Of a DNA stretch of 64,000 nucleotides, positions 11,290-23,357 are shown in pieces. The position numbers were made by a program, and so were the translations under genes. Below the pieces are notes generated by a model, which worked only from the letters and a program-made list of their open reading frames with translations, had not been told where the DNA came from and ran no database searches. Position 1 is the first letter of the stretch, and the number at the start of each line of letters is the position of its first letter. Source of the stretch: Pollenia angustigena (lineage: Eukaryota > Arthropoda > Insecta > Diptera > Polleniidae); the NCBI GenBank assembly GCA_930367215.1, contig OV884056.1, positions 322,492,709 to 322,556,708 of the forward strand, given 5' to 3'.

Positions 11290-13040
11290 TATATACATAC
11301 ATAAATAGATTTTTTTCTTCAACCAAAAATTTATGTATTTTTGTGGACCTTAAAAAGGAAACTTACCGCTATGCTTTTGATCATACATTTACAAAAAATG
11401 TGCTATATTTTTTCAATTATCGATTTTTATTTGATTAAAAATAGTTCGTTAAAAAATTTGAATACTAAATAGAATTTTTACACCGAATTATGTATCATTT
11501 ATTTAATATAACAAAACTAATTCTATCCTAAAATTGTTTAATTAAACAACATATATAAAATAATTATACACACATATATAAACACACATGTAGATGTGTA
11601 TGTAGAAAGTACACTTTGTATTTGTGATTAAGACTAGTTTATGTTATAGGTTACAGCTAATTTTAAACTAAATAATAACAAAAAAAAAAAAAATTCTTAC
11701 TCAGTAGTTAGACATTTCTAGTTTTCATTTTAACCATCAAACAATATTACAATTATCATTTTTATCGTATTCATAAACCTTTAATTTAAAGGTCAATTCA
11801 AATTCATATACATACCTAAATACTTGGTCAAATTGTTAAGATGTTTGTCTGTTAAAACGACAGTAGAAAATTGCTAACTCATAAAGAGTGATTTACTATT
11901 TTCCTTCCTCTTATTTACAGTAAAAAAATTCTTGGAAGTTAAATAACAACATAATAACTTAATAATAAAACTTAACAAAATTCTTTAAATACATACACAC
12001 ATATATAAATAGCTCAGTCGCTTCAACATCGTCATAAGTCAAAAATCTCAAATGTTGACTTAATATTACTAATGCATAGTAAATCAGGAGAAGAATAACA
12101 TTTTCTTTTTCCATTATGTTGTGTGTAAATTTAAAATTTTAAAGTCGTTTTTTTTGTAAAACTAATATTTTTGAGTTAAGACGATGTTGCAGCAATGAAC
12201 GATATAATATATATATATACATATATATTTGTAGATTTACACTTTAAGGCAATAAAGGCATAGAACATAAATACATAAACAAATACTATGAATACAATTT
12301 TTCTTATGTGTATGTATTTCATCTTAATTACGAATGTATTGAGTGGTTCAAAAACAATTTTTGTGTGCAATGTGTAAACATACCTAACAATATGAATAGA
12401 GAACATCAATGTTAAGATCTTGGCCAAATTTCAAGATTCTACGATAATGGGAAACAGTGGCTGACATCCAAAACGTACTAATACAAAGTTTGTACACAGT
12501 TTTACTTCTGTATTTTAACCATGCACATGTACAAAGTACCGAAACAATGCAACTCTGTGTTCTGTTTATTTAAACGTTTTGAAATGTAAGTGATGCAATG
12601 CATAATAATTAAATAAATATGTATTGCTTGCAAATCAAATATCACAAAGCATCAACTGACCTCGAGCTTAAGCATTTTAACTTAATATCAAAGCATCAAC
12701 TTGAAAACCGATGCTCTGATTGCTTTTTTGCTGCGTTACTAATACTTACCATTGATGTTTTGGAAGGGTTTGCATTGCATATATATTGTACTGCGGCGTA
12801 ATGAAACATTATGCTTTGTTCTTATACAACGCATTTGACGTTTTAGAAGTCAGCCAGCGTTACAAGATCATTTGTAAAAAAAAAACTCTTAGAACCATTC
12901 GTTAAAACTTTGGATCTCCGAATTAGATGATATACTACATGTACGTACAAGTCATAGTAGCCCGTATTTTTTTTAGATTTTTTTAAATAACTAATATTAA
13001 CGGTTTTTAATTTCACATTAATTTCTCATAGAATCATTAA
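11290..13040. other. AT-rich DNA downstream of the elongase
   Basis: Between the I-type LINE and the first MITE. It contains TA/CA microsatellite-like runs and, at about 12650-12700, a short piece (CTGACCTCGAGCTTAAGC) matching the arm of the Penelope-like repeat at 49.6-49.86 kb. Otherwise nothing recognised. Confidence 0.5.
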
Positions 13041-13186
13041 GTGCTGGTTCACACACGTCAAGTTTAACTCGTCAAGTCTTGAGCTTTTAGGAGAGAAGGG
13101 AAAAGAGAATGCTATTTCTTTTCCCCTCTCTCCTAAAAACTCAAGACTTGACGAGTCAAACTTGACGTGTGTGAACGAACCGGCAC
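13041..13186. mobile_element. MITE S2, near-perfect hairpin
   Basis: About 70-base arms starting GTGCTGGTTCACACACG. Same family as S1 but only the arms remain. Flanks TAA/TGA fit a decayed TWA duplication. The single strand would fold into a long hairpin. Confidence 0.85.
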
Positions 13187-13806
13187 TGATTTTACTTGAA
13201 TTTGAAAATAAAACATACAAATTCCTTTTACTACATGCATATCTATATTAATAAAATCGGAGATTTACATTTTTTTTTTAAATTTTCTAAGATTTTTTGC
13301 ACAAATGACCAACGCATATATTTTAAATCTGGCCGAGGAATTAGCAACGATGTATCCTTTTTTATTTTAAGGTACGGTAAAATATAGCTTCTAAAAAGTA
13401 CTTTTGTACCACTCTAATGTACTACATACTCCGTACTCTCCTAGGTATGCACATTATGTTACTGAGAACAACCATAAACATCTGATCTGAATCCTTTCAA
13501 CGAAAATGGTCGAGTTTAGTTAATTATTAGAATTCAGTGATCAAAATTTAAAAACTTGTACATTTATATGTATTTTAAGATAGTAATGCCTAAAATTAAA
13601 CATAACTAATCGATTTTTTTACGAATAATTAAGAACAGTTCTAAGCAAACAAACTTCAAAACAAAGATCCTAAGAAGCGACCCAAAGTACACTGTGCAAC
13701 ACTGGCGATTATTTGTAATTTGAATCGATTTTATAAAACTTTTAAAGGTTGTAATTTGCTTACATATTAATTTGGAATCATTGAGACTGAAGACTGTGGT
13801 TCACAG

Positions 13807-13812
13807 TTTATT
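13807..13812 (-). terminator. Candidate polyadenylation signal of the elongase
   Basis: AATAAA on the minus strand about 340 bases after the elongase stop. It is the first clear hexamer I noticed downstream; in DNA this AT-rich the match could be chance. Confidence 0.3.
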
Positions 13813-14040
13813 GCACGGATATACCTACATATGTTTGTACATGTATATGCAAGTGTATGCATGTGCGGATTTTATAACAAAAAATTAAAAATGGCTATTT
13901 TTATAATATGTACATAATAAGTACGTATTTACACGCATACTTATTCAATTATAACTTTATATGATTTGCATACATATGTATGTATGTATATGGTTAAGTA
14001 CAAATACAACTACATACACGAGTATGTAAATAAATTAATT

Positions 14041-14090
14041 TACACACACACACACACATACATAAGTGTGTGTGTGTATGTACATACGTA
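14041..14090. repeat. (CA)n/(TG)n microsatellite
   Basis: CA run followed within 10 bases by a TG run, making an imperfect hairpin about 60 bases after the elongase stop codon. Confidence 0.8.
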
Positions 14091-14152
14091 CTACATATTT
14101 TGTATTTAGCGTATTTTAGTTAACAACGGGCCTGGCCGAATAAAGAGCACTT

Positions 14153-14443
14153 TTATATCACCTTCTTTTCACTTAAAAGTGGCAACACATCTTGACTGTT
14201 GTTGTTGTTCATTTCGAACGCCTTCTGTCGTTGCAACTGTTGGAATTTGGCTGTTGATTGAGTTGAAGTTAGTGTTATCTTTAGATCCTTGCCCTTTTTG
14301 TAGGCCTGGACGTAAAAGTTCATAAACAAACAGAAGAATATCGAGGAATTAAGTAACAACAAAGCTGAAATGAATTTCGAGAATTGGCACTGCTGACTGA
14401 ATAAGGCGCGAACAGTATGAATGATGCAGAGGACAAATTGAAC
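14153..14443 (-). CDS. ELO/ELOVL fatty-acid elongase, last coding exon
   Basis: C-terminal exon of the elongase, 96 codons plus a TAA stop. Seen: acceptor TTTGCAG directly before VQFVLCIIHTVRALF, which continues the preceding ...TELQI in frame. Next come the last hydrophobic segments (FSKFISALLLLNSSIFFCLF), the family's NFYVQAYKKGK end-of-membrane motif, and a polar glutamine/asparagine-rich cytosolic tail. The protein ends SEKKVI; lysines at -3 and -4 fit the KKXX dilysine ER-retrieval signal, as expected for an ER enzyme. The three visible exons add up to 196 residues. The 39-kb gap to the previous exon is unusually long but filled with repeats; no alternative last exon was seen nearer. Confidence 0.94.
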   Translation of the reverse strand, partial: VQFVLCIIHTVRALFSQQCQFSKFISALLLLNSSIFFCLFMNFYVQAYKKGKDLKITLTSTQSTAKFQQLQRQKAFEMNNNNSQDVLPLLSEKKVI

Positions 14444-14808
14444 CTGCAAATAAAAAAAAAAATATACAAATTATTTTTATGGAATTTAAATATGAACAAT
14501 GTAAAACCATTAATGAAATTTTCTTAAAATTATTTGAATTAAATAAAAAAATAATTATTATTATTTTTTAATTTTGTATGTATTATTATAACACCCTGCG
14601 AGAACAGTTAATACCTTTCAAATAATGTATTTTTCTTCTTAATTGTTTTGTCTTTGAAGATATATATGTATACAAAAATATATTTTCAAAAAAATCCCTT
14701 TAAAGCTTGGAACACTTTTTCCTTTTTGCACACACATAATATAATTTTATCAAAGTTATTTTTATTGGGAATACACAAATTATTATTAATATGATTTCTC
14801 TATGACTT

Positions 14809-15178
14809 GCTAAATTACCAATTTTTATTTTTGATAAATACACTGAAATTTATTGCTGAGGTAAAACTAGTTTCTATGCGCATTTCAATGTTTTCTTAGG
14901 GCAGATCATTAGGAAACCCCTTTCCAAAGATTTTAGAAAAGCTAAAAATATTAAACAAATAAAACTGTACAGCGAATAAGAATTATAAACACTCAAAATT
15001 TTACTTGTAACAATATTAAAGCTTCAACAAAACAACAACCTTCCCCTACAATTGGTTGGCTTTTTCCCGACTCGAATTGTAGTTGTAAGTGGGTAAAAAA
15101 TAAAAAAAAACAAAATTAAAAAACAAATTGGTCAACCATAAGCTTCAGTGTATTTATCAAAAATGGGGAATTTAGCAC
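14809..15178. mobile_element. Inverted-repeat element X2
   Basis: Arms GCTAAATTACCAATTTTTAT and GGGGAATTTAGCACG inverted, sharing GATAAATACACTGAA. Homologous to X1 in opposite orientation, including the hammerhead-like loop. A third right end (ATTTATCAAATATG...GAACTTAGCGCG) sits at about 16833-16880, next to T2. Confidence 0.65.
14870..14918 (-). ncRNA. Hammerhead-like motif in X2, decayed
   Basis: Minus strand: CTAATGA (one core change from CTGATGA) at 14912-14906, GAAA at 14886-14883, palindromic helix III ATGCGCAT, triplet ATA, stem I GTTTC/GAAAC five perfect pairs. Stem II no longer pairs well. Likely inactive relative of the motif at 1348. Confidence 0.4.
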
Positions 15179-15179
15179 G

Positions 15180-15876
15180 TCACAGACTGGGGCCAAAAGC
15201 CCTTTTTCGAGGATCATAACTCTTTAGCTACAATAGTGAGGTACACAAAATTTGATGAGTGTAAATCTTGGAACAAACTGCATGCTCCAACACAATCTTG
15301 GAGGTGTAGGAGGATGGAGAAGGATACCCCCCATACAAAAAATTTCTTACTTGGCTTATATCTGAAAATTACAACAGTGAGGCACACAAAATTAAGACAA
15401 ACTGCATGCTCCAAAAAAATCTTAGAAGTATAGGAGGGGAGACGAGGGGTTTCAGATTTTTTGAGCTCTATCGCCAAACCGGATATCAGAAATCGCCAAA
15501 CGTCAATTTTGTTTAGTTTTTGTTAAATACAGTACGTAAAATTCGTCGAAAGTAAATTTCGTTTTGTTTCTGTAACTTTTTTTTTTTTTTTAAATAACAT
15601 AAAATGGAGATCATATATTCAGTTAAACAACTTATATTAAGTACACAAGTCTATAAGATCGTACACTTCAGTCTCACCGATTTCATTACTGGAGATTTGA
15701 TAAGGTGACCATACGTTCTCTTTTGTAACTGGCTGTCATCTATAAAGTTTGTGGCCTCTTTTATCATCTTTTTTCATAATCTGTCATCTTCGTCGTCTTT
15801 ATTTTTAAAAACATGATCAATATTTGCTTTTATTTTTATAAATTAAAATTAATTAATAATAATAAATAAATAAATC
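15180..15876. other. No gene recognised
   Basis: Contains a diverged direct duplication (GAGGATCATAACTCTTTAGC region against ATATCTGAAAATTACAACAG, each followed by GCACACAAAATT-like sequence). Origin not known to me. Confidence 0.4.
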
Positions 15877-15924
15877 TTATGGCGTTTTCTTTTCTACAAA
15901 AAAATGTGACATTTTATTTAAAAA

Positions 15925-16666
15925 CAAGTAAGAAAGTACAGTCGGTCAAGCCCGACTATATGATACCCTACACCACAGTATTTAAAAACACATCATGCTT
16001 ATGTGTCCATATAAATATGGATTTATCTATGTTTATAACCTTCATGAAAATTGGTTTGAACGTTTGTGAGAGGCAGAAATTGCCCCCTACCTCCCCTTGT
16101 GGTCCTATTTTTGAAAAACTGTATATCTAATGTGTCCCTATAGATATGGATCTATCTATGTTTTAAATTTCATTAAAATCGGTTTGAGAGGCAGAAATTG
16201 CCCCTATCTCCCTTCGTGGTCCTATTTTTAAAAAAATGCATACATTCTGTGTCCATATAGATATGGTTCTATCTATGTTTTAAATTTCGTTGAAATGGGT
16301 TTGATAGTTTCTGAGAGGAAGAAATTTCACCCTATCTTCCCTCGTGGTCCTACGATTCGGCCCATTTCCAATAGGCTTGGTCCTTGAGCCAATAAGGACC
16401 TATGACCCAAATTTCATCAAATTATCTCCAAAATTGCGACCTGTACTTTGCGCACAAGGTTACATGGACAGCCAGCCAGCCAGCCAGCCAGCCTGCCAGC
16501 CAGCCTGCCAGCCTGCCAGCCGGACGGACATCGTGAGTTCGACTCAGAAAGTGATTCTAAGACGATCGGTATACTTTAAGGTGGGTCTAGGACCAATATT
16601 TTAAGGCGTTACATACATCAGCACAAATGAATAATACCCTCTCCACTATTGTGGTGTGGGTATAAA
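15925..16666. mobile_element. Repeat P1 (CAAGTAAGAAAGTACAGTCG...)
   Basis: One end reads CAAGTAAGAAAGTACAGTCG then CAAGCCCGACTATATGATAC; the other reads AATACCCTCTCCACTATTGT ending GGTATAAAAA. A CAGC/CTGC tandem run (16469-16522) and GGACGGACATCGTGAGTTCG lie near the second end. Further copies: P2, P3, P4. Non-coding dispersed family; class not known to me. Confidence 0.75.
16469..16522 (+). repeat. (CAGC)n/(CTGC)n tandem run
   Basis: About thirteen units of CAGC with CTGC variants, an internal expansion within P1. Confidence 0.85.
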
Positions 16667-16792
16667 AATGCAATTTGGTACTGTTTCTTAAAAATTTTGC
16701 TACCGAAAAGGGTGGCTTGTTTTATTGTAAATAACTCACCCTTTTCGGGAGGAAAATTTTTAAGAAACAGACACCAAATTGTATTTTTTTAA
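16665..16792. mobile_element. Hairpin MITE
   Basis: About 48-base arms (AATTTGGTACTGTTTCTTAA ... CCGAAAAGGGTG) around a loop of about 20 bases, directly abutting the end of P1. Confidence 0.75.
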
Positions 16793-17088
16793 ATAAAATG
16801 TTACACTTTTTGTAGAAAAGAAAACACCATTAGTGCATTTATCAAATATGAAAAAATGGGAACTTAGCGCGTCGTACAGAAATCTTATTAATAAAAAATT
16901 AATTTTATTTCACAGCGATCACCGGTTTTTTCTGTCAAATCGTATGGAAAATGTCGTGCCCTGCTTGTTCTGTTCATACTCCTACTGAACTCTCATACAC
17001 TTGCAGTATACAATTTTGAATAAGTTAGTGCAATGAATTTCTTAGTTTCGTTATTTACTTAAGTTAATGTAAATTTTTATACTATATT

Positions 17089-17404
17089 GTCGGCTTAATA
17101 TGCAAACCTGCTAACTCCCTTTCAACAAATTTTACAAGAAAAACCAAAAATATAGTTGATTTGACACACTTCAAGACTCAAATTGAAGAAAAACGGCATC
17201 AAAATCACAATTTAATTAAAAAGTAGTCTAATCACCGCATACGATATAGTGCAAAATTTATCGAAATTATTTTTTTTGGTATCATGAAACTCGAACATTA
17301 CATTTATCGAGTTTTCATTCAATAAGTCAGTGTATTCGCAAAAATATTCGATACTATAGTATCGAATGCGGTGATTAGACCCCAGGTTTGCATATTAAGC
17401 CGAC
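17089..17404. mobile_element. Inverted-repeat element with nested inner pair
   Basis: Perfect 22-base terminal inverted repeat beginning GTCGGCTTAATATGCAAACC. A second inverted pair (GTCTAATCACCGCAT...) lies inside at about 17226-17382 and abuts the right end. Confidence 0.7.
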
Positions 17405-17409
17405 GATAT

Positions 17410-18460
17410 GTTATTTTCCTCTTCCAGAAATGTGGACTCATCCCTAGAGAATTCAAAAGAATAAATTGTCCATTAGTCGCTCCAACTCGCTCTGTTAAAA
17501 ATTCTAGTTATGAAAAACGATGGAGAATAGTATATTCCACAAATCCTAATCATTTTTGTTCGCCCACGTTTACTCCTTCTCCAGAAATCTGGACTTATCC
17601 ATCATAACAGCGTTAACATAAGTTTTGTTATGTGGTTAAAATTATTCTGTTAACATAACAGAATGTGTCTAGGGTTATAAATTTTAAAATTTAACTTCAC
17701 ATAAATAATTTACTTTACATATAAAAATATGGAAAAGTAAATTTGTCTGTAAAATATGTAAAAAATCTTGAAGTCAAATAAATTTTTAATTTTTTTTTTC
17801 TGCATACATACTATTAGAATTAAATAGTGACTATTAATTCTAATAGTATGTAATATGAATATAAAATTCACTTAAAATGATAGAAAAACAAAAATCATGT
17901 GAAAAACAGTTGCAAGTTTTTTTTATATTAGTAATGATAACAAAAAATGACAAGCTGCTAAACAAAATCGCCGAGATAATATAAATAGTAAAAATAGCCA
18001 AGTTAATCGCCAGTTATATCAGAAATCGCCATAAAAGTCGCCAGTCACCAAATGGGAAATCCCATTGCCAAACATATCTGACAGCCCTGGAGGAGATGGG
18101 TATCTCTTATACAAAAAACTATTATTTAATTAATTAATAATTGATTGAGTTCGGATACGAATTACTCGAAAATTAATTTTTTTAATAAGGTTACGTTATT
18201 CGTGGGTGCATGAGAATTTAATTTTTATATTCACGTACTCTAGTTTCTAAATCATTGCAAAACATATATTTAACCACGGTCACACATGTCTCATGTGTGA
18301 CTCACGCGTGATTTATGCGTAACAAATCACGACAATTGCACATCTCTAATAAAAACATGTAAAACATTGACAACAACAACAGCAATAAAAGCTATAGCAA
18401 AACCCGTGAAGACTTTTTGTTTTGTTTTTTAAATCAACGCGTGTTGCTACAAATTCGCAC
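17410..18460. other. No gene recognised
   Basis: AT-rich, with a small palindrome around 17815-17850 (CTATTAGAATTAAATAGTGA against its inverse). Nothing else supported. Confidence 0.4.
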
Positions 18461-18464
18461 AAAA

Positions 18465-18787
18465 AGCTGGAGGTCCACACCACGCGTTACTCGCTTTTTC
18501 GCATCATACGCAGCTGTCAAAAGAGTAGAATCTGTGTAGTTATACGTAGTAAGTTACATGCACAAAAGCGTAGATGCCTTGAGGCGAAAAGTAGGTTTAC
18601 TTTCTACTTTTGTAAGCGTCACAAGCAGCGTTCGAACAAATCAGCTGATTTTGACAAATTAAATTTTTTTTACTTGTGCTGCTGCTGCATAAAAAGCGTT
18701 GCATGTAACTTGAAACGTAGAACGCAAGTAAGGTTATTAAAGCATGCGCTGCGTGGAGGCAAAAACGCGTGTTATGGACCACCAGCT
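18465..18787. mobile_element. MITE with AGCTGGAGGTCCACA ends
   Basis: Terminal inverted repeats AGCTGG(A/T)GGTCCA followed by CACGCGTT on both sides. Noticeably GC-richer than its surroundings. The long frame across it is a by-product, not a gene. Confidence 0.65.
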
Positions 18788-18789
18788 TA

Positions 18790-19280
18790 ACTTCTAAGGC
18801 GCACCGCTGCGCAGCATAATTTTTTCTTAAATAACGCTAGTTTGTTCAACCTTTAAAACAAAGTTAAAATCTCTGCTAATTGCGCCCAATCGATAACTTT
18901 ATGTTACTTAAACTGAGAAAATCCACTTTTTTTGCATTTCCCATATAAACTTAAAAAATAAAAGCACTTCCAAATATAATTTTTTTACAAATTTAAGCAA
19001 AACATTTGAATAAATATGTACCTTTCAAATTACTTTCGGTACATCGGATTTAATTACAAAAAGTTTTTAGCTATTTTTTGGCCTATTTTTTCACTTTTTC
19101 CTAACAATGTTTAATTTAAACGCGTCACTACAAAAGCATCGTTACATATTTTACATTTATTTTTTCGCCTACTGATGTAGAATTTTGTGCACTTTAACCG
19201 AGCACTTTTAGGTTTCACGGTACATGAACTTTTTTTTAATTAATCTGTGAAATCACCGACTTTGGTCCCTGTGTGCGTCA
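18790..19280. other. No gene recognised
   Basis: AT-rich intronic DNA; nothing identified. Confidence 0.4.
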
Positions 19281-19284
19281 TAGA

Positions 19285-19960
19285 GAAATCTTATTTATAT
19301 AATTTTAGACTTGACGTTTGAGTTGGAGATCCTGATTTTAGAATTTGTTGATAGTAAGTTTATTTCCAAACGTTCGCCATTCGTTTAGCTGCTGGCTTTG
19401 CAGACTTTCTACGGCTAACAATACCCATTGAGGAGCCACCTGAGTTTTTAATGATGCTACCTAGTTAGCAAAACTTCTTCATGTCCTCTGTGGCATTATA
19501 TACGGTTTTGAAGGTCCTTTTACAATTCTGTCTAGTTTTTTGACATGTCCGTATTATTGCGAGCTCCCAGTCCCACGATATTTCTTGTTTTTCTGGAAGG
19601 GCTTCTTTCTAACTATGTTCGCATTCCTGCCGAACACCTTTACGTACAGGACTAAGTTTGTTTTAATTTTGACTAGCATCGCATGCTAGTCTTTATATGC
19701 CAGTGCGGCCCACATAATTTCGTACTAGAGCGCACCGAATGCTTTTTCGAAATCTATAAATATAAAATACAATGGGAAACCCGATACCACCAATTCCTCT
19801 ACAGTCACTCCCAGACTGTGCATGATTTCTGTGATCGAAATCCTGCTTGCTTCGCTCTCAATTCTGGTGACAGTTTGTCCGATTTTCGATTTTGGAATGA
19901 ATTAGTTCCAATAGTATTTAAGAGATATTTCGGACATCTTTTTGTGTGTATGGCTTTTAT
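19285..19960 (-). pseudogene. Decayed RTE-type LINE reverse transcriptase fragment
   Basis: Minus-strand pieces in several frames: LSPELRAKQAGFR (about 19830-19870), FIDFEKAFGAL (about 19740), and GSIIKNSGG followed by SRRKSAKPAAKRMANVW (about 19380-19460), then the relic of the next block. RTE-like LINEs carry QAGFR, FIDFEKAFD and YLGS(I/V)I...GG in this order. Frameshifted throughout; both ends missing. Confident it is a LINE, moderately confident of the RTE group. Confidence 0.65.
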
Positions 19961-19964
19961 TGCT

Positions 19965-21850
19965 GGACCACTCAATGGTCTATTTGCATAACATCAAACT
20001 TGTTTGTGCCTTTAATTATAATTGAAACAACTGTTCTGTATTTTGGCTTCAAAAATATGTTCACCGTTATTATAGCGATTATAGCAAGTATTTTAAAGAT
20101 TGCACAAAACATAATTCAATCTAATGTTTTCTGTCTGCATGATATTGCGAGGTGTGAAGGGCAAATTAATAATTTGTATTGTGTTGGCAAAACAGCACTC
20201 GTTTAGTATGAGTTTTCATCGTTGCATGAAACATTTTCTTTTTTTACAATTTGCGAATGTCAACTGTGTTGAACATGTCAGCGTTAGCAAGTGCATGTCA
20301 GCAGGTTCATTTATGTTTGTATGGTTTTTAACTATTTGCTTCTATTTAACATACATACATACATACATATGAATATGTGTATTTTTATAAAAAATTAGTT
20401 AGACAAGTTGTAATTGCCGGGTTTTAAAAACATTTATAATGTAATGTATGAGGGGTGGCAGGAACGTCATGTAATATTAAGTGTAAAAAGAATTATTTAT
20501 ATTTGTGACTGGCAGAGTTTGCCACTAGCCACGCTATTAACTAAGGGTCTTCATGAGATCGCTTGAAAGTCTCGCAACCTGTGAAAACTGCTCAATGTTA
20601 TGCCCTCGCAAATGAACTGTCACAATTGTATGAAAACTCATTTACACAAACCTAGTAAAATTGCACAGCAATTTTGACTCGTAAACCTGCGCTGTTCTAT
20701 TGTGCAATTATCAACATAGCATAAAAATGCTTACCGTTGTTTTTTTTTTTTTTAAATTCAAATGTTGACATACAACAAACAACAAATTCTTGGTATGATC
20801 TGAGTAATTTAGTCTTTTAGCTTTCTTTAGGTATTTTTTAATACAAATTTCACTTTGTAGATAAAAATTTTAACTTTTTTTAAAATTTTTTTTTTTTGTG
20901 TTGACGTTTCTTGCAAACAAACGTTTGAAGTTGCGCAAAAGTTAATAAGGAACAATCTTAAGCGATTTCATGAAGACCTTGAATGTTTCTCCAAAAATTT
21001 TTGCACTTTGTTGAGTTATTGTTTCTTTAAAAAAATTTGAAACAATAAAAAATAATCAAGTATGTATAATTAAAATCATACTCCCTCCTCCTATTTTAAT
21101 TTTGGGAAAAAGTTATAAAAAACAAATTAATTTTGAAGAAATAATTATTTGCCATGGCTGTCTTAAAATAAAATAGCAATGTTTGTATGTTGGGTTAATA
21201 CATACAAATGTTTACTTAGTTTTGTTAAATATTTTCTTATACTTTTATGGTAAATTTTTGTAAAAATGACCTACAAAGCAAATCTTTGTTTAACCAACCA
21301 ACGCAACAAGTTTCCATTAACACTGCAACTGTTGCAGTTGTTGTTGTAGCTGCCACAACAAAAATCGAGTATCGGATATTGAAAAAATTAACTGTTGAAT
21401 AGTTTTAAATACATCGTAAATATTTACATTAAACCTGCCCATAAAGAAATAAATTTTTCTTGGTTCATTGGTGCATATCTAAAACTTTTTGGTGTTAAAT
21501 TTGAAGTCCGTCGGATAACACGAACACGTACCAAAAAAGAGTGAAATTAGAAAAATTTTACTACTTAGAAATTTTTAATGCATTTTCTAACAAAATTAAC
21601 TTTCTAACCATGTATAAAAAAAATTTGAAAAAGCGTAAATTATTGCAAATTTCAATAATTTTAAATTTATGAGTTTCAGATGCTGAATTGAAAAATTTTT
21701 GCCCCATCCAAGAAAAATTAAATATTTTTCTGCCTGTTTGTAGAACACGAGTGCAAAACTCGTTTGCTTAACTAACATTTAAAACAAAAACAAATTTTAA
21801 ACGAGTCTTGCGCTCGTGTTCTACGAACATGCAGTAAGAGTTGGTTTAAC
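19965..21850. other. No gene recognised
   Basis: AT-rich intron with a CATA run at 20350-20368 and long T/A runs (20740, 20880). Nothing supported as a gene. Confidence 0.4.
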
Positions 21851-21854
21851 ACAG

Positions 21855-22287
21855 CGTTTACATTTGACAGTACTGGCAAGACAGTAAGAAAATACATATT
21901 AGTTGCCAAAAACACTACTAACTGTCTTTGTGACGTAGGCGTCCAGACAGTAGTTAAGACAGTTCACTTTTAAAAATATGTCAAACGTGAATGTTGCAGT
22001 GCAAGTCCAGTTAAACGTGTTTTATATGAAATAATCGAACTTAAAAACAGCTTAAAGTATCATTTTTGTGTTAACAAATATAACACTAAAACATAAAAAA
22101 TCAGAGCAAAATATATTTATTTTTTTTACATGTTGATTTTTTTCTCTTTTGCTTACAAAACTTTAGATTACTGTTAGCAAATGTCAAATCACTGTCTAAT
22201 TTTACTGTCTGGTAAATTTGCTAGACAGTAGAGAAGACAGTTGGAAAAGTGTGCATGTATTCGTGAAAAGGTTTGCATGTATTGCTA
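21855..22287. mobile_element. Element M2, uninterrupted copy of M1
   Basis: Opposite orientation to M1. Starts CGTTTACATTTGACAGTACT; ends inside the other terminal repeat. Lacks the T1 and S1 insertions present in M1, giving two empty sites for comparison. Confidence 0.8.
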
Positions 22288-22350
22288 ACCGACACCGACA
22301 TATCGGCGATAGTCCAGGTTTGCCTATTTATCGATATTTTACTGTCGATA

Positions 22351-23256
22351 CACACCACAAAAGCGAAGAGGGTATTATGCGTTTGTGCTGATGTTTGTAA
22401 AACCTTAAAATATTTTTCATAGTACATCTTTAAGTACACCGATCGACTCAGATCGTAATTTTGGAGACAATTTCATGAAATTTGATATATTCCTAATAGG
22501 CACAAGGACCAAAGCATAACATGCTTAGAGGCAACCATTATATGGTTGTGGCGTCTTGATGGAGGACTATTTTAACCATAATACGGTTGTCGGTGTCAAT
22601 AATATGATTAAATTAAGCAAATATGTTTACAATTTTTTTAAAAATAGTTTTGTTGGATGTGACCATATATAAACATGTTTTTTCTCTGCGTGTATTAAGA
22701 TTTAATTTGGTCCAAACTTATTTTATTCCAATCAAAATCATCTTACCAAATTTTATTGAAATCGGTCCATATTCGACTATAGTTTCCATAAAAATACTAA
22801 TCCCGAAAAAAGCTTTTAGTTTCACAACTTTTAAATAAATGTTGGTATTAACATTACAGTTGGCAACAATAACTTTTACGATAGCTATTATGTCATGACA
22901 AAATCCCCTAAAGCCAAATAAATCTCACGTAGATGAGGATGTCTAAATGATATTTGGCGCAAAGAACCTTTAAAGGCCAAATACACTTGTCAAATGCTTG
23001 TCCAGCCGGCGAGTTCATCGTCATATCTAAATTATTTGATTTTCCATCCAACATCGTCGGTGTGACACATACAAACACATTTTCACTTATACTACCACAA
23101 TGCTTGATGAGTAGTGTATTTGGGCCTTTACATGAATCTTAACTTAATAGCATAATTTTGTTTTGGTGTGTCCATGATAACCCATGGGTACAGTCTTGAA
23201 AATTTGTTTTTAAATACTGTGGTGTAGGGTACCATATGGTCGGGCTTTCTTACTTG
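22351..23256. mobile_element. Repeat P3
   Basis: Inverse of P1: starts CACCACAAAAGCGAAGAGGG, ends GGGTACCATATGGTCGGGCT then TTCTTACTTG. Diverged from P1 and P2 internally. Confidence 0.7.
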
Positions 23257-23357
23257 TTTTTTTTTTTTTTGAGTTATTTTAAACAAACAATTTATTTTTC
23301 AATACTTATTTTTTGCATAACAACAGAAATAACATACATATTTCGAAACAGATTATA

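Larger units (their letters stand above)
13187..14152. other. Region after the elongase stop
   Basis: Presumed 3' untranslated and flanking DNA of the elongase. Contains CACTGTGCAACA at about 13691 (fragment of the F family) and a CA/TG microsatellite at 14041-14090. Confidence 0.45.
15880..16829. mobile_element. MITE T2 carrying element P1 and a hairpin
   Basis: Ends TGGCGTTTTCTTTTCTACAA and inverse (TTGTAGAAAAGAAAACACCA). TTA flanks at 15877-15879 and 16830-16832. Same terminal motif as T1. The interior is occupied by P1 (15925-16666) and a hairpin element. Confidence 0.75.

Noticed and set aside
15879..16604. Open frames of 83 and 86 codons
   Set aside because: They lie inside repeats T2/P1; the serine/proline/cysteine run is the CAGC tandem repeat.
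18422..18790. 122-codon open frame as a gene
   Set aside because: It spans a MITE with inverted ends at 18465 and 18787 and matches nothing; composition follows the repeat.
19683..19991. 102-codon plus-strand frame
   Set aside because: Antisense shadow of the RTE-type reverse transcriptase relic.
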